From Jeotgalibacillus terrae (GTDB taxonomy: Bacteria > Bacillota > Bacilli > Bacillales > Jeotgalibacillaceae), in NCBI RefSeq assembly GCF_016908195.1, contig NZ_JAFBDK010000002.1:124001-188000 (forward strand): a stretch of DNA of 64,000 bases, given 5' to 3'. Positions 53,319 to 62,513 of the stretch are shown piece after piece. The position numbers were made by a program, and so were the translations under genes. The notes beneath the pieces are model-generated. The model had not been told where the DNA came from. It worked only from the letters and a program-made list of their open reading frames with translations, and searched no databases. The first letter of the stretch is position 1. Each line of letters begins with the position of its first letter.

Positions 53319-54829
53319 CCTCTGTTCCCTCCCCTTGCAATCAGCTCTTTAAACGGCTGGCTTTTTAGTATGAATAGTCCTGCTGCGTACACGATGATCC
53401 CTGTGACGCCGATAATGGCTAGATACAGAATAATCGGAAGTGACGGGATCGCTGTCTGCTGTAAGCCGATCAGTGCAACAGTCATGACTGCTCCTGCAAT
53501 GAGCACCTTCAGCACATTCCATCCAATCTTCTTCAGATCAAATCCGCCTGTCAGTCTATAAAGCATGGTAAATGTCATAATGCTATACAGCATGCCTACA
53601 ACGGATGAAGCAAGCGCAAGGCCAACTGCACCATACAGACTTGAGAACCACCAGTTGAAGATAACATTCAGTACGACTGAAATTAATCCGATGCGCAGGA
53701 TATAATGCCCTTTTGACATCGTATAAAACCCTTTTGCTATAACGGCCTGTATACTGTAAAACAGCACGGATCCGACGTAAAAAATAGCATATGTAGCAGT
53801 ATCAGCAGTCGCTGCTGCGTCAAACGCTCCTCTTTCGAAGAAGATCTTCACGAGTGGCTCCATGACAAGAATCATCCCGGCAATCGTCGGGATCAGGAAC
53901 ATGATCATAAAGATCAGTCCTTTTTCAATTCCGCTCTTGAACTGATCCATCTTATTGTCAGCATAAGCGGATGCAATTAACGGGAACACAAGCGTTGCAA
54001 TTGTCACACCGAAGATCGCCTGCGGAATATTGACGAGTCTAAACGCATAATTCAGGTTCGATACGACCCCTGTGTCCATCTGAGCTGAGAAAATCGAGTC
54101 AACGGTAAGGTTAATCTGACCTATCGCAATGGTCAGTCCCACCGGCAGGAAGATCAGGTAGAAAGCCTTCACTTCTTTCCGGTCAATTTTCTGCCGCCAA
54201 TCCATAAATCGCTTCGGCTTAAGGTACACAAGCTTGATTAAAAACGAAATAATCGTACCAATCAGATATCCGATCGGCACCGCATAAATGCCAATCTGGC
54301 GGTAAAATAAAAATGAAAATCCGATCATTACAAGTACTACAACGGTTTGTGAGAACGTGGAAAATGAGAACTTCTTCTGCGAGTCGAAGAAACCTTCATA
54401 TACTGCGTTCATGCCAACGAAGATAATGGCAATAAAATAAATAATGGCAGTCCACGTTGCAATTTCAAAGCCGTCTTCATAGCGGCCAAATTCCGGATAA
54501 ATCAGCCTCATTAGAAATGGTGAGACGATAATTCCGATAATGGAAATCCCGATTGTAATCCAAAACGTTCCTTTAACGATGTTTGTGAGGTGTGAAAACC
54601 CTTTACCTTCCCGGTCGAACTTATAATAGCTCGGCAGGAACGCATCCTTCATACCTGTAAGCATAAAAAGAACGATGGCATTTGGAATGGTCATCGCGGC
54701 AAAATAAATATCTGACTGCCCGGAAGCACCAAACAGCCCCGCGATCGTCATGTCACGGAGCATGCTTGAGAACTTTAACAGCAGTGTTGAAAATAGAAAT
54801 AGTATACTCGCTACTTTGAATTTCGACAT
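53315..54829 (-). CDS. MurJ/MviN-family lipid-linked glycan flippase
   Basis: 504 residues, about 14 helices. N-terminal SSMLRDMTIAGLFGASGQSDIYFAAMTIPN and the later RAFRLVNIPQAIFGVTIATLVFPLIA-like region match the MOP-family MurJ branch. AAGGAG lies 8 bases before the ATG. In this operon it more likely moves the undecaprenol-linked repeat unit of the wall polysaccharide than lipid II, but MurJ activity cannot be ruled out. Confidence 0.85.
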   Translation of the reverse strand: MSKFKVASILFLFSTLLLKFSSMLRDMTIAGLFGASGQSDIYFAAMTIPNAIVLFMLTGMKDAFLPSYYKFDREGKGFSHLTNIVKGTFWITIGISIIGIIVSPFLMRLIYPEFGRYEDGFEIATWTAIIYFIAIIFVGMNAVYEGFFDSQKKFSFSTFSQTVVVLVMIGFSFLFYRQIGIYAVPIGYLIGTIISFLIKLVYLKPKRFMDWRQKIDRKEVKAFYLIFLPVGLTIAIGQINLTVDSIFSAQMDTGVVSNLNYAFRLVNIPQAIFGVTIATLVFPLIASAYADNKMDQFKSGIEKGLIFMIMFLIPTIAGMILVMEPLVKIFFERGAFDAAATADTATYAIFYVGSVLFYSIQAVIAKGFYTMSKGHYILRIGLISVVLNVIFNWWFSSLYGAVGLALASSVVGMLYSIMTFTMLYRLTGGFDLKKIGWNVLKVLIAGAVMTVALIGLQQTAIPSLPIILYLAIIGVTGIIVYAAGLFILKSQPFKELIARGGNRG

Positions 54830-54839
54830 AGTAAACTCC

Positions 54840-55547
54840 TTACTTCTTCAGCACGCTGATCAGGAATTTCGGCAAAATGAGCTGACGCTTAATCCGCTTC
54901 GGTTCCTTCAGCAGGCGGTAAAACCATTCAAGCCCGAGGCGCTGAAAGGCTTGGGGCGCACGCTTGATTCTGCCTGACAGCACGTCAAATGAGCCGCCGA
55001 CACCCTGGAAAATATGCGGGTGCAGTTCGCTCATATTGTTGACGATAAAGTATTCCTGCGCAGGGCTGCCCATTGCAACAAACAGGATATCAGGCTTGGC
55101 ATCATTGATCGTCTGCCTGATCACGTCAGGATCTTTTTCGTAACCGTTCAGCGTACCTGCTACACGAATGCCAGGGTACAGTCTCTCAAGACTTGCCTGC
55201 GCTTCTTCAGCAATACCAGGCTTTGCGCCGAACAGAAACACACTTTTGTTGCGTTTCACTGACTCTTCGCAGATCCGCATCATCATATCAATGCCTGTGA
55301 CGCGGCTGTTGATGCTGCCGCCTTTTAGCTTTGAAGCCAAAATCACGCCAATCCCGTCCGGAATCTGAAAGTCCGCGCGATTCAGGAGCGTTCTCAGCTC
55401 TTCATCCTGCCGGGCTTTCATGATTTTTTCCGGATTGATTGCGACGATGAATGAATTTTGCTGTTCTTCAAGTCTTTTATAGAGTGCGCTTATCAGTTCA
55501 TCGTAGTTCAGAGGACTGACATCGACTCCGAGATAATTTTCCTTCAT
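54840..55547 (-). CDS. tagA: WecG/TagA/CpsF-family glycosyltransferase
   Basis: 235 residues, standard length. Motifs: FIVAINPEKIMKAR near residue 35, FQIPDGIGVILASK near residue 60 with the catalytic Asp, FLFGAKPGIAEEA, and LFVAMGSPAQEYFI near residue 150. TagA adds N-acetylmannosamine to undecaprenyl-PP-GlcNAc, an early step for wall teichoic acids and related secondary wall polymers. The UDP-ManNAc dehydrogenase gene just upstream suggests that the donor or product sugar here may be ManNAc or ManNAc uronic acid. The symbol reflects family. Confidence 0.85.
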   Translation of the reverse strand: MKENYLGVDVSPLNYDELISALYKRLEEQQNSFIVAINPEKIMKARQDEELRTLLNRADFQIPDGIGVILASKLKGGSINSRVTGIDMMMRICEESVKRNKSVFLFGAKPGIAEEAQASLERLYPGIRVAGTLNGYEKDPDVIRQTINDAKPDILFVAMGSPAQEYFIVNNMSELHPHIFQGVGGSFDVLSGRIKRAPQAFQRLGLEWFYRLLKEPKRIKRQLILPKFLISVLKK

Positions 55548-55568
55548 GTCATCTCACCTATCCCACTC

Positions 55569-56849
55569 TTATTCAGAGTGCTTTGAGTCACCTAATAGTC
55601 CGAATGCAAAACCTGCCTCTTCCCACGTTACGCGGTCAATACAGTTTTTCGTATCAAGCACAGCTGGTGTGCGCATCTCGGATTTGAAAGCTGCGGGATC
55701 CAGCTCTTTAAATTCATTGTGATCTGTCAGGATCAGCACCAGATCAGCATTGCTTACCGCTTCTGTAAAGTCCTGCGTCTGACGCGGCACTTTATTTTCT
55801 TTTACATGCGGATCGTAAGCTGTATAATCAACGCCTGCTTCTTCAAGCTGACGAAGTACTTCAAGTGACGGGCTTTCACGCACATCATCCACATTTCCTT
55901 TGAACGCCAGACCAAACACTGCCACACGGCCATGCTGAATCTGCTCCTTCTGGAAATACTTCTGTACGCGCTCTACTGTATGCTTTGGCATACCATCGTT
56001 CGTGTCACGTGCAAGGTGAATCATCTTCGCAAGGTCAGGCGCAAGCTCTACAAGGAACCACGGGTCAACTGCGATACAGTGACCGCCCACACCAGGGCCC
56101 GGCTTATGAATATTCACACGCGGGTGGAAGTTTGCAAAGTCAATTGCCTCCCAGATATTCACATCAATCTTTTCAGCGATCTTCGCAAGCTCATTGGCAA
56201 ATGCGATATTGATATCGCGATACGTATTTTCAATGACCTTTACAAGCTCAGCTGTCGTTGCGTCTGTTAGATGGATTGTTCCTTTGACAAACGTTTCATA
56301 CAGCTCTTTTGTCTTCTGTGAAGATTCAGGGCTGATTCCGCCGACAATGCGGTCATTCTGTACAAGCTCTTCAAAGATCTTACCCGGAATCACACGCTCT
56401 GGTGAGTGTGACACAAGCAGTTCAGTTCCGAACTCAAGACCTGTTTCTTTTAATACAGGCAGCATCACATCTTCAACAGTACGCGGTGGCACGGTTGATT
56501 CAAGGATGACCAGGTTGCCTTTTTTCACAAAAGGAACGATTGATTCTGTCGCCATGCGCACATAATCAAGGTTCGCTGTTTTATCGTCATTGATCGGTGA
56601 CGGAACGGCAATGATGAACACGTCCGCTTCTTCAGGCTTTGTTGATACAGTAAGTGTGCCTGCATCTACGGCTTTTTCAAGGTACTCCTGAAGACCGTTT
56701 TCTTCAATATGAAGCTGTTTATTCTGAATCATGCTGACTGCTTTTTCATTTACATCAACGCCGTGAACCTTAATGCCGTTATTTGCAAACATGACAGCAG
56801 TCGGAAGGCCTATATAGCCAAGACCTACAACACAAATTTTCTCAAACAT
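55569..56849 (-). CDS. wecC: UDP-N-acetyl-D-mannosamine dehydrogenase (WecC-like)
   Basis: 426 residues from the ATG at 56849. NAD-binding FEKICVVGLGYIGLPTAVMF at the N terminus, VILESTVPPRTVEDVMLPVL near residue 105, catalytic Cys in GPGVGGHCIAVDPWFLVE near residue 255, and C-terminal VFGLAFKGNVDDVRESPS. The GGHCI(A/P)VDP form marks the WecC/UDP-ManNAc or UDP-GlcNAc dehydrogenase branch, different from the UDP-glucose enzyme encoded next to it. It makes UDP-ManNAcA for an acidic wall polysaccharide. UDP-GlcNAc as substrate is possible. Confidence 0.85.
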   Translation of the reverse strand: MFEKICVVGLGYIGLPTAVMFANNGIKVHGVDVNEKAVSMIQNKQLHIEENGLQEYLEKAVDAGTLTVSTKPEEADVFIIAVPSPINDDKTANLDYVRMATESIVPFVKKGNLVILESTVPPRTVEDVMLPVLKETGLEFGTELLVSHSPERVIPGKIFEELVQNDRIVGGISPESSQKTKELYETFVKGTIHLTDATTAELVKVIENTYRDINIAFANELAKIAEKIDVNIWEAIDFANFHPRVNIHKPGPGVGGHCIAVDPWFLVELAPDLAKMIHLARDTNDGMPKHTVERVQKYFQKEQIQHGRVAVFGLAFKGNVDDVRESPSLEVLRQLEEAGVDYTAYDPHVKENKVPRQTQDFTEAVSNADLVLILTDHNEFKELDPAAFKSEMRTPAVLDTKNCIDRVTWEEAGFAFGLLGDSKHSE

Positions 56850-56916
56850 ACGTTTTGTACTTCCTTTCATCGGCTTATCTTCAATAAACCTGCCTTTTAT
56901 TATATCGAAAAAACGC

Positions 56917-58236
56917 TTAAGTTGACATACTCATACGAAAAGAATTTCCGCTCCGTCCGATCGAATGGTAGTGAATGCCGCCACTGAGCATATCACCTGG
57001 ATCAAAGCAATTCCGTCCGTCAAAAATCAGCGGACGTTTCATCAGTTTTGTAAAGAAATCAGGCGTCTGTTCTTTAATCTGCTGCCAGTCTGTAATAATA
57101 AACGCTGTTTCAGCACCGCGGAGCGCTTCTTCAAGCGAGTCAGTATACGTCAGATCAGGGAACACTGCCTTCATTTTATCCGTAGCGATCGGATCATATG
57201 CGATAATATCAGCACCTTTTCGCTGAAGCTCTTCAATCATATGAATCGCCGGTGAATCCCGCGTGTCATCTGTATTCGGCTTAAATGCAAGTCCGAGCAC
57301 AGCCGTTTTGGTGCCACGGTGAATCGCGCTGTACTCATTGGCCTTTTCCATCAGCTTGTTATGCTGCAGCTCATTGACCTCAAGTACAGCATTCAGCATA
57401 CGGAATTCATAGCCCGCTTCAGCAGACATCGACGTAAGTGCTTTTGTATCTTTCGGGAAGCATGAGCCGCCAAAACCGATCCCGGCTTTTAAGAACTGGG
57501 TGCCGATCCGCTTATCGAGCCCCATACCTTTCGCGACTGCTTCCACATTTGCGCCGGTAATCTCGCAGATATTTGCGATTTCATTAATAAAGCTGATCTT
57601 GGTCGCTAAAAATGCATTGGATGCGTATTTGATCAGTTCTGCACTTTTCGTATCAGTCTGCACGACTGGAATGTCAAATGGCTCATACAGTGCAGCGACC
57701 TTTTGAACAGCCGGCTCATGATTACCGCCGATGACAATCCGGTCCCCGTGAAAGGCATCATAGATTGCATTGCCTTCACGCAGGAACTCAGGGTTTGATA
57801 CTGCGTGAACGTCAATTTTTGACTTGCTGCGGATGATGTCTTCGACCATTTCGTTCGTCCCGACAGGCACTGTGCTTTTTGTGACGACGATGATGTCATT
57901 TGTCACAGTATCAGCAATGTCTGCTGCAGCCTGTCTGACATACGACAGATCTGCCTGACCGTTTTCACCCTCAGGCGTACCGACTGCGATAAAGATCATG
58001 TCTTTCCCGTGATAGGCTTCAGTGCGTTCTGTTGTAAAATGCAGCCGCTCTTCACGGATGTTTTTCTGCAGCATCTCATCAAGCCCCGGTTCAAAAATCG
58101 GTGACTTGCCGCTGCGGAGTAATGCTATTTTTTCTTTTGATATATCAAGACAGGTAACATGGTGTCCCACCTCTGCCAGGCAGACGCCTGTGACAAGGCC
58201 GACATAGCCTGTACCTGCAATTCCTATATGGTTCAT
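56917..58236 (-). CDS. ugd: UDP-glucose 6-dehydrogenase
   Basis: 439 residues. MNHIGIAGTGYVGLVTGVCLAEVGH Rossmann start, VTKSTVPVGTNEMVE, SNPEFLREGNAIYDAFHGDR, the catalytic Cys in GIGFGGSCFPKDTKAL near residue 260, and VLGLAFKPNTDDTRDSPA. It oxidises UDP-glucose to UDP-glucuronate, a precursor for anionic polysaccharides such as teichuronic acid (TuaD in B. subtilis). It lies six bases after galU, whose product is its substrate. Confidence 0.92.
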   Translation of the reverse strand: MNHIGIAGTGYVGLVTGVCLAEVGHHVTCLDISKEKIALLRSGKSPIFEPGLDEMLQKNIREERLHFTTERTEAYHGKDMIFIAVGTPEGENGQADLSYVRQAAADIADTVTNDIIVVTKSTVPVGTNEMVEDIIRSKSKIDVHAVSNPEFLREGNAIYDAFHGDRIVIGGNHEPAVQKVAALYEPFDIPVVQTDTKSAELIKYASNAFLATKISFINEIANICEITGANVEAVAKGMGLDKRIGTQFLKAGIGFGGSCFPKDTKALTSMSAEAGYEFRMLNAVLEVNELQHNKLMEKANEYSAIHRGTKTAVLGLAFKPNTDDTRDSPAIHMIEELQRKGADIIAYDPIATDKMKAVFPDLTYTDSLEEALRGAETAFIITDWQQIKEQTPDFFTKLMKRPLIFDGRNCFDPGDMLSGGIHYHSIGRSGNSFRMSMST

Positions 58237-58242
58237 GATGAT

Positions 58243-59121
58243 TTATCCTTTCTGACGTGCCATCAGTTCCTCCAGATAATCCAGGAGGTCCCCTTTCAGG
58301 TCTTCCCGTTTAAGCCCAAGTTCAAGCGTCGCTTTAATAAAACCAAGCTTATCCCCGACATCATAACGGTTGCCGTTAAAATAATACGCAAGCAGCTGCC
58401 CCGGCATCTGTCTCAGCGCATCCGTCAATTCGATTTCACCCCGTGCACTCGGCTCAAGGTTCTCAAGTATATGAAACACTTCAGGCTGCAGAATATATCT
58501 GCCCTGAATCGCAAGCGTGGAAGGTGCATCTTCTATAGAAGGCTTTTCAACCAGACTCTCAATGGTATACAGGTGATCTTCAATCTGCTCACCCGGAGAG
58601 ACGATCCCGTATTTCGAGACGTCCTCTTTCGGCACTTCCTGCACGCCGATCACAGAACTTCCAGGGTGCTCCCCGTAAATATCAATCAGCTGCTTCAGGC
58701 ATGGCGTATCAGACTCAACAATATCATCACCTAAAATGACCGCAAACGGCTCATCGCCAATAAAGCTTTTCGCACACAAAATCGCATGTCCGAGTCCTTT
58801 AGGCTCTTTCTGCCTGATATAATGAATGTTCGCCAGGTTGGATATGTGCTTCACCTGATTCAGCAGTTCACGCTTTTCTTTTTTCTCAAGGGTTTCCTCC
58901 AGCTCATACGATTTGTCAAAATGATCCTCAATCGCACGCTTACCGCGGCCGCTGATAATAATAATATCTTCAACACCCGATGCGATCGCCTCTTCCACTA
59001 TGTACTGGATCATCGGCTTATCTACAATCGGCAGCATTTCCTTCGGCTGAGCCTTCGTCGCCGGCAGCATTCTCGTTCCAAGGCCGGCAGCCGGAATAAT
59101 CACCTTACGCACCTGCTTCAT
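58243..59121 (-). CDS. galU: UTP-glucose-1-phosphate uridylyltransferase
   Basis: 292 residues. [29 protein letters not shown] nucleotidyltransferase signature at residues 4-32, [15 protein letters not shown], and [10 protein letters not shown] near residue 127. It makes UDP-glucose from UTP and glucose 1-phosphate (GalU/GtaB). First gene of the six-gene wall-polysaccharide operon; GGGGAGGGG precedes the ATG. Confidence 0.92.
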   Translation of the reverse strand: MKQVRKVIIPAAGLGTRMLPATKAQPKEMLPIVDKPMIQYIVEEAIASGVEDIIIISGRGKRAIEDHFDKSYELEETLEKKEKRELLNQVKHISNLANIHYIRQKEPKGLGHAILCAKSFIGDEPFAVILGDDIVESDTPCLKQLIDIYGEHPGSSVIGVQEVPKEDVSKYGIVSPGEQIEDHLYTIESLVEKPSIEDAPSTLAIQGRYILQPEVFHILENLEPSARGEIELTDALRQMPGQLLAYYFNGNRYDVGDKLGFIKATLELGLKREDLKGDLLDYLEELMARQKG

Positions 59122-59849
59122 CCAAACCCCTCCCCTACACTTCTTTCAATCTCACTATTATAACGCAAAAGAGGTAATATCTGATAGCAAAAACGTGATT
59201 TTGCACATTATCCTATTGTATGCGAGTGTGATGATGTGTGCCAGTAGGAGATGTGAAATTTAAAGGAAATGTAATGGTTGTTATACTGAAGACCCGGGAC
59301 AGTCCCGGGTCTTCAGGGGCTGGCTGTTTGGCGGGTAGGTCGTATAGGTGCTGAATGTGGTCGTGTTTCGGCTGCTTATGGTCGGATACACCCGGGTTTG
59401 TGGTCATATGAGCGCTTGCGGTGGTCGTATGAGAGGAATTAAGGGTCGCATCCGGTATTTTCATTGCAGCGACACACCCTCTTAATGCTTTTGAGAAACT
59501 AAAGGCTTGTTTCTGAAGGGCATGCAAGGCGGCTTCGCTTTGTGCGGGCGTGGTTGTAGAGTTTTGGCTGGCAGGTGGGGTGTTTTCGCGCACAGCTGTA
59601 GGATACACCCGGCTTTATTGCAGTGAGACGGGCCGCAGCTGTAGTGAGACGTGAATGGGTTGCAGTGACCGAACTCGTGACTGCATAACCCTCTGGGTAA
59701 TGACTATATCGAAAGTCTTATATTATAATAGGAAGAGAAGATTTGAACCGCTTTGCCTTTTCGCAGGGAACTGCGCTTAGTAACATAAAGAAATAGATTT
59801 TAAAATATACATACACTTTTATACATAGATAACGAATGGGGGATGGCAG
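59122..59849. other. 728-base intergenic region: galU promoter, hairpin, short tandem-like words
   Basis: A TATAAT on the minus strand (59157-59162) is a probable -10 for galU, with no good -35. A perfect 12-bp hairpin lies at 59288-59314. From 59333 to 59690 the sequence is unusually GC-rich and repetitive: GGTCGTAT/GGTCATAT/GGTCGGAT/GGTCGCAT words recur about every 25-35 bases, followed by TGCAGTGA/GTAGTGAGACG words. A 131-codon minus-strand ORF here is low-complexity and looks spurious. The last 150 bases carry the promoter of the regulator gene. Confidence 0.55.
59288..59314. repeat. Perfect hairpin, identical to one near serA
   Basis: GAAGACCCGGGA, loop CAG, TCCCGGGTCTTC. The same 27 bases recur at 62481-62507. 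No T run follows on either strand here, so it is not a standard terminator. Confidence 0.75.
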
Positions 59850-61109
59850 ATGAATGTCGGGTCAATTATTAAGTATTACCGCACGAAAAAAGGCATGACA
59901 CAGACAGAGTTGGCTGAAGGCATTTGCTCAATTTCTCACTTGAGTAAGATTGAGACGAATATGTATTCGGCGAATGAAGAGACTGTGGGATTGTTGTTGG
60001 ATAAGCTTGGACTTCAGCTTGATGAAATTGCTGATAATCTTGCTGAATTGAAAGAAATACTGCAGGAGTTCATTTCTTCTGTTTTTATGAGAGATACAGC
60101 GACTATGGACACCTTATTTGAAGAAATGATGAAAAAAGAAGACTATTTTGAAACGAGTGAGTATGTAAATTTATTTCATTTATATAAATACAGATATTTT
60201 CTTAATAAAGCTGATTTAAAAGAAGCACAGGTGCAGTTGAAGATTCTGCAAAGACTTAAAACTACTTTTGATCCAATTGAAAGTAATATCCTTACATTCT
60301 TTAGCGGTTTCCACTATACAATAACTGAAAAAACAGAAGAAGCGATTAAGGCTCTAAATAAATTCTTGGAAAACCCACTCCCTGTAGGAGGTCAATGGGT
60401 TGGAGAAGCGTATTATCTGCTTGCCCGTGCCCACGTCAGTATGAATCAAAATGAAGCAGGGCTTATTTTTAGTAAAAAAGCGTATGATATCTTCATGAAT
60501 GAAAGTAATTTTTCAAGACAGATTCATTCTCAGACAATTATAGGGATCAGTTACATGCGCCTGAACCTTTATAATGAAGCCATTGCAATCTATAAGCCTC
60601 TATTGCAAAATACGCGCATGTTCTTTCGGGACTCACTATATGCCGGCGTCCTTGTCAATTATGGAAGGTGCCTGCATATGTCAAAGCAATATGGAAAAGC
60701 ACAAAAATATCTTGATGAAGCACTCGAACTTGCAGAACCATATACGGAAAGCCATGCAGTCGGATTACTTATTTGGTTAGAGAATGTCCAGAAAAATCGT
60801 AAAGTAAATAAACAATGGCATAGCAGGGTACAACTTTTAAAAGAATCTTATAAAGAAACATACGGAAAATACTATTATCATTACTCCACGTATTTAGAAA
60901 AATTAGAATTTTCCCAACTCGAAGGAGTTAAATATGCGGTAAAATGGTTGTATCCTTACTTAGTGAAACATCAGAACTATGGGGATGCACGTGAAATCAT
61001 AGAAGTGATCATTGATTACTATAACGAAATTGGGGACTTTACTAAGACCAAGGAGTTTTATGATCAATGGAGGCTACTAATAGAAAAGGAGAGAATATAT
61101 TATGGTTAA
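59850..61109 (+). CDS. RRNPP-type quorum-sensing regulator (HTH plus TPR, NprR-like)
   Basis: 419 residues. N-terminal Cro/XRE helix-turn-helix (IIKYYRTKKGMTQTELAEGICSISHLSKIE, residues 6-35), then a helical array of TPR-like repeats to the end (for example YYLLARAHVSMNQNEAGLIFSKKAYDIF; AGVLVNYGRCLHMSKQYGKAQKYLDEAL). This is the build of PlcR/NprR/AimR proteins, which bind short imported peptides; the length is close to NprR (about 420). GGGGGAT stands before the ATG. The gene for a small secreted peptide begins 8 bases inside its 3' end, the classic receptor and pro-peptide arrangement. Targets are unknown. Confidence 0.85.
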   Translation: MNVGSIIKYYRTKKGMTQTELAEGICSISHLSKIETNMYSANEETVGLLLDKLGLQLDEIADNLAELKEILQEFISSVFMRDTATMDTLFEEMMKKEDYFETSEYVNLFHLYKYRYFLNKADLKEAQVQLKILQRLKTTFDPIESNILTFFSGFHYTITEKTEEAIKALNKFLENPLPVGGQWVGEAYYLLARAHVSMNQNEAGLIFSKKAYDIFMNESNFSRQIHSQTIIGISYMRLNLYNEAIAIYKPLLQNTRMFFRDSLYAGVLVNYGRCLHMSKQYGKAQKYLDEALELAEPYTESHAVGLLIWLENVQKNRKVNKQWHSRVQLLKESYKETYGKYYYHYSTYLEKLEFSQLEGVKYAVKWLYPYLVKHQNYGDAREIIEVIIDYYNEIGDFTKTKEFYDQWRLLIEKERIYYG

Positions 61110-61290
61110 ATTAAAGAAACTTATCACTGCCGGAGCTCTTGGGGTCACTGTATTGGCTGGAGGCTTTATGGCTGGAAGTGCTCTCCACACAGCAACAGAT
61201 TCTAACCAGACAATTCATCAAGTTGCGAGTGACGACACTTATGGAACACAAACAGTTAAAGATCGAACTGTGCTTCCTCCTGCCAGATAA
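61102..61290 (+). CDS. Secreted pro-peptide, probable signal for the RRNPP regulator
   Basis: 62 residues: basic N terminus (MVKLKKLITAGALG), one hydrophobic signal segment to about residue 28 (ending AGSALHTA), then a hydrophilic tail ending KDRTVLPPAR. AGGAG lies about 10 bases before the ATG. It overlaps the regulator gene by 8 bases and is followed by a terminator. By analogy with Phr, NprX and AimP, export and proteolysis could release a C-terminal 5-10-residue peptide that is re-imported by an oligopeptide permease and binds the TPR domain. Neither the mature form nor processing is known. Confidence 0.75.
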   Translation: MVKLKKLITAGALGVTVLAGGFMAGSALHTATDSNQTIHQVASDDTYGTQTVKDRTVLPPAR

Positions 61291-61375
61291 AGGAAATACA
61301 ATTTTCCCAATAGACAATGTTGCGAACCTATCCTACAATAAGATTATGAAATGACCCAGCAATACCCTCTCATTT

Positions 61376-61405
61376 AACCGTCCGATTTGATCGGGCGGTT
61401 CTTTT
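61376..61405 (+). terminator. Terminator of the regulator/pro-peptide cassette
   Basis: AACCGTCCGA (61376-61385) pairs with TCGGGCGGTT (61391-61400; G-T pairs) around TTTGA, followed by CTTTTT. Confidence 0.82.
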
Positions 61406-61530
61406 TGTGCTTTTTTAGAGTAATTGTGACTTTCGTACATATAAGTGTCGATTTATGAGACCTTGGAACAATTTTTCTAAAAAAATTTCCGACTGTTTTT
61501 GACAAAATTTTTGGATTTTTCCCAACTTTA

Positions 61531-61565
61531 AAACCCTCTCTTCTGTTGGTCAGATGAGAGGGTTT
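61531..61565 (-). terminator. Terminator of the IDEAL-domain gene
   Basis: AAACCCTCTC (61531-61540) and GAGAGGGTTT (61556-61565) form a 10-bp stem, 28 bases after the stop of the minus-strand gene, with TTTT on the minus side. Confidence 0.75.
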
Positions 61566-61592
61566 ATGGCTCGCTTCGGGTTCGGGCTTTCA

Positions 61593-62051
61593 TTACTGGG
61601 CCGCCTCCTCTGTTTTCAGCTGGTCAGTAAGCTGCATAAACAGGTCACGGTCTCCTTCCAGGAGGGCTTTATCGATCAGTCTGTATAGGTTCTGCATCTC
61701 AAGGTTGCCGATTTCTTCATTCATTGCTTCTTCCTCCTCGTCTGCCTGAATTTGCTCAACGTAGAATTGGGAGACTGCTTTTAGATGATCAACCAGATCT
61801 GATATTTGCAGCAGCTGGAACAGCGGTATTCTGAAGATCCGTGTGCCTCGCTGGAAGACGAAAATATCAGTCAGGTTTTCGATTTGGCGTGTTTTCAGAT
61901 TAATTCTGATCTCGTTTGATTCGACCGGGATAAATTGATAGACTTCCTCTCCCTTAACGACGGAGAAGTATTGGTACGCGAATACCAGCTTGAGCTCATG
62001 GCCTTCCTGAAGCGTGTAAAACGGCTTCATCATTTTAACGGTCAGCAGCAT
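61593..62051 (-). CDS. IDEAL-domain protein of unknown function
   Basis: 152 residues. The C-terminal LYRLIDKALLEGDRDLFMQLTDQL is an IDEAL-domain segment (family pattern I-D-x-A-L-x-x-x-D-x-x-x-F-x-x-L), known from YpiB-type proteins and other small regulators of bacilli. The N-terminal half is beta-rich (FYTLQEGHELKLVFAYQYFSV) and an acidic EEEEAMNEE linker lies between. GGAGG precedes the ATG at 7 bases. It is cytoplasmic and monocistronic. IDEAL motifs are thought to bind other proteins; a partner cannot be named. Confidence 0.75.
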   Translation of the reverse strand: MLLTVKMMKPFYTLQEGHELKLVFAYQYFSVVKGEEVYQFIPVESNEIRINLKTRQIENLTDIFVFQRGTRIFRIPLFQLLQISDLVDHLKAVSQFYVEQIQADEEEEAMNEEIGNLEMQNLYRLIDKALLEGDRDLFMQLTDQLKTEEAAQ

Positions 62052-62513
62052 TGTTCTCCCTCCTGTCTTTAGTTGTAGTCGATCCCCGCAGATCCTTTAC
62101 ACGGATCTGCCCGTTATTCGAAATAAGAGTTTCCCTTCTTGAGACAGTGTGATGAGATTCACTGGTTAAGTCATTTAAGTTGAATATTATTTAAATATTC
62201 AGTACTTTAACATAATTATCGTATATTTTATGCAAAATGAAAAGGATAAATGTTTGAATATTTTGTGGATAGCATATTGAATGCTGGTTATTAAGGGAAT
62301 TTTTCTGATAAATCAAGGAATTTAAGGTGGTTGTTATTTACTTTTTGGGAGATAACAGTAGAATGTTCTGATTAGTTTGGAAAATTTGATTTCAAATTTT
62401 TGGTTATATTTTATCGTGATGAAGTGTCTTTGTGAGATGGCAGGGAATTTTGCAGTTGTTTGTGCTTAGAGTGAAAAAGCGAAGACCCGGGACAGTCCCG
62501 GGTCTTCGCTCTT
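62052..62513. other. AT-rich gap with serA terminator
   Basis: No gene seen. The left part should contain the promoter of the IDEAL-domain gene; no convincing -35/-10 pair. At the right end AGCGAAGACCCGGGA, loop CAG, TCCCGGGTCTTCGCT (62478-62510) is a 15-bp perfect stem followed on the minus strand by TTTTTCAC, a terminator for serA. Its inner 27 bases are identical to 59288-59314. Confidence 0.7.

Noticed and set aside
58159-58734. 191-codon plus-strand ORF opposite ugd/galU
   Set aside because: Lies antisense to strongly supported coding sequence and has no ribosome site or recognisable domain.
59213-59608. 131-codon minus-strand ORF
   Set aside because: Composition is low-complexity (Thr/Pro/His-rich), it contains the perfect hairpin 59288-59314 and the repeated GGTC words, and lacks a ribosome site.
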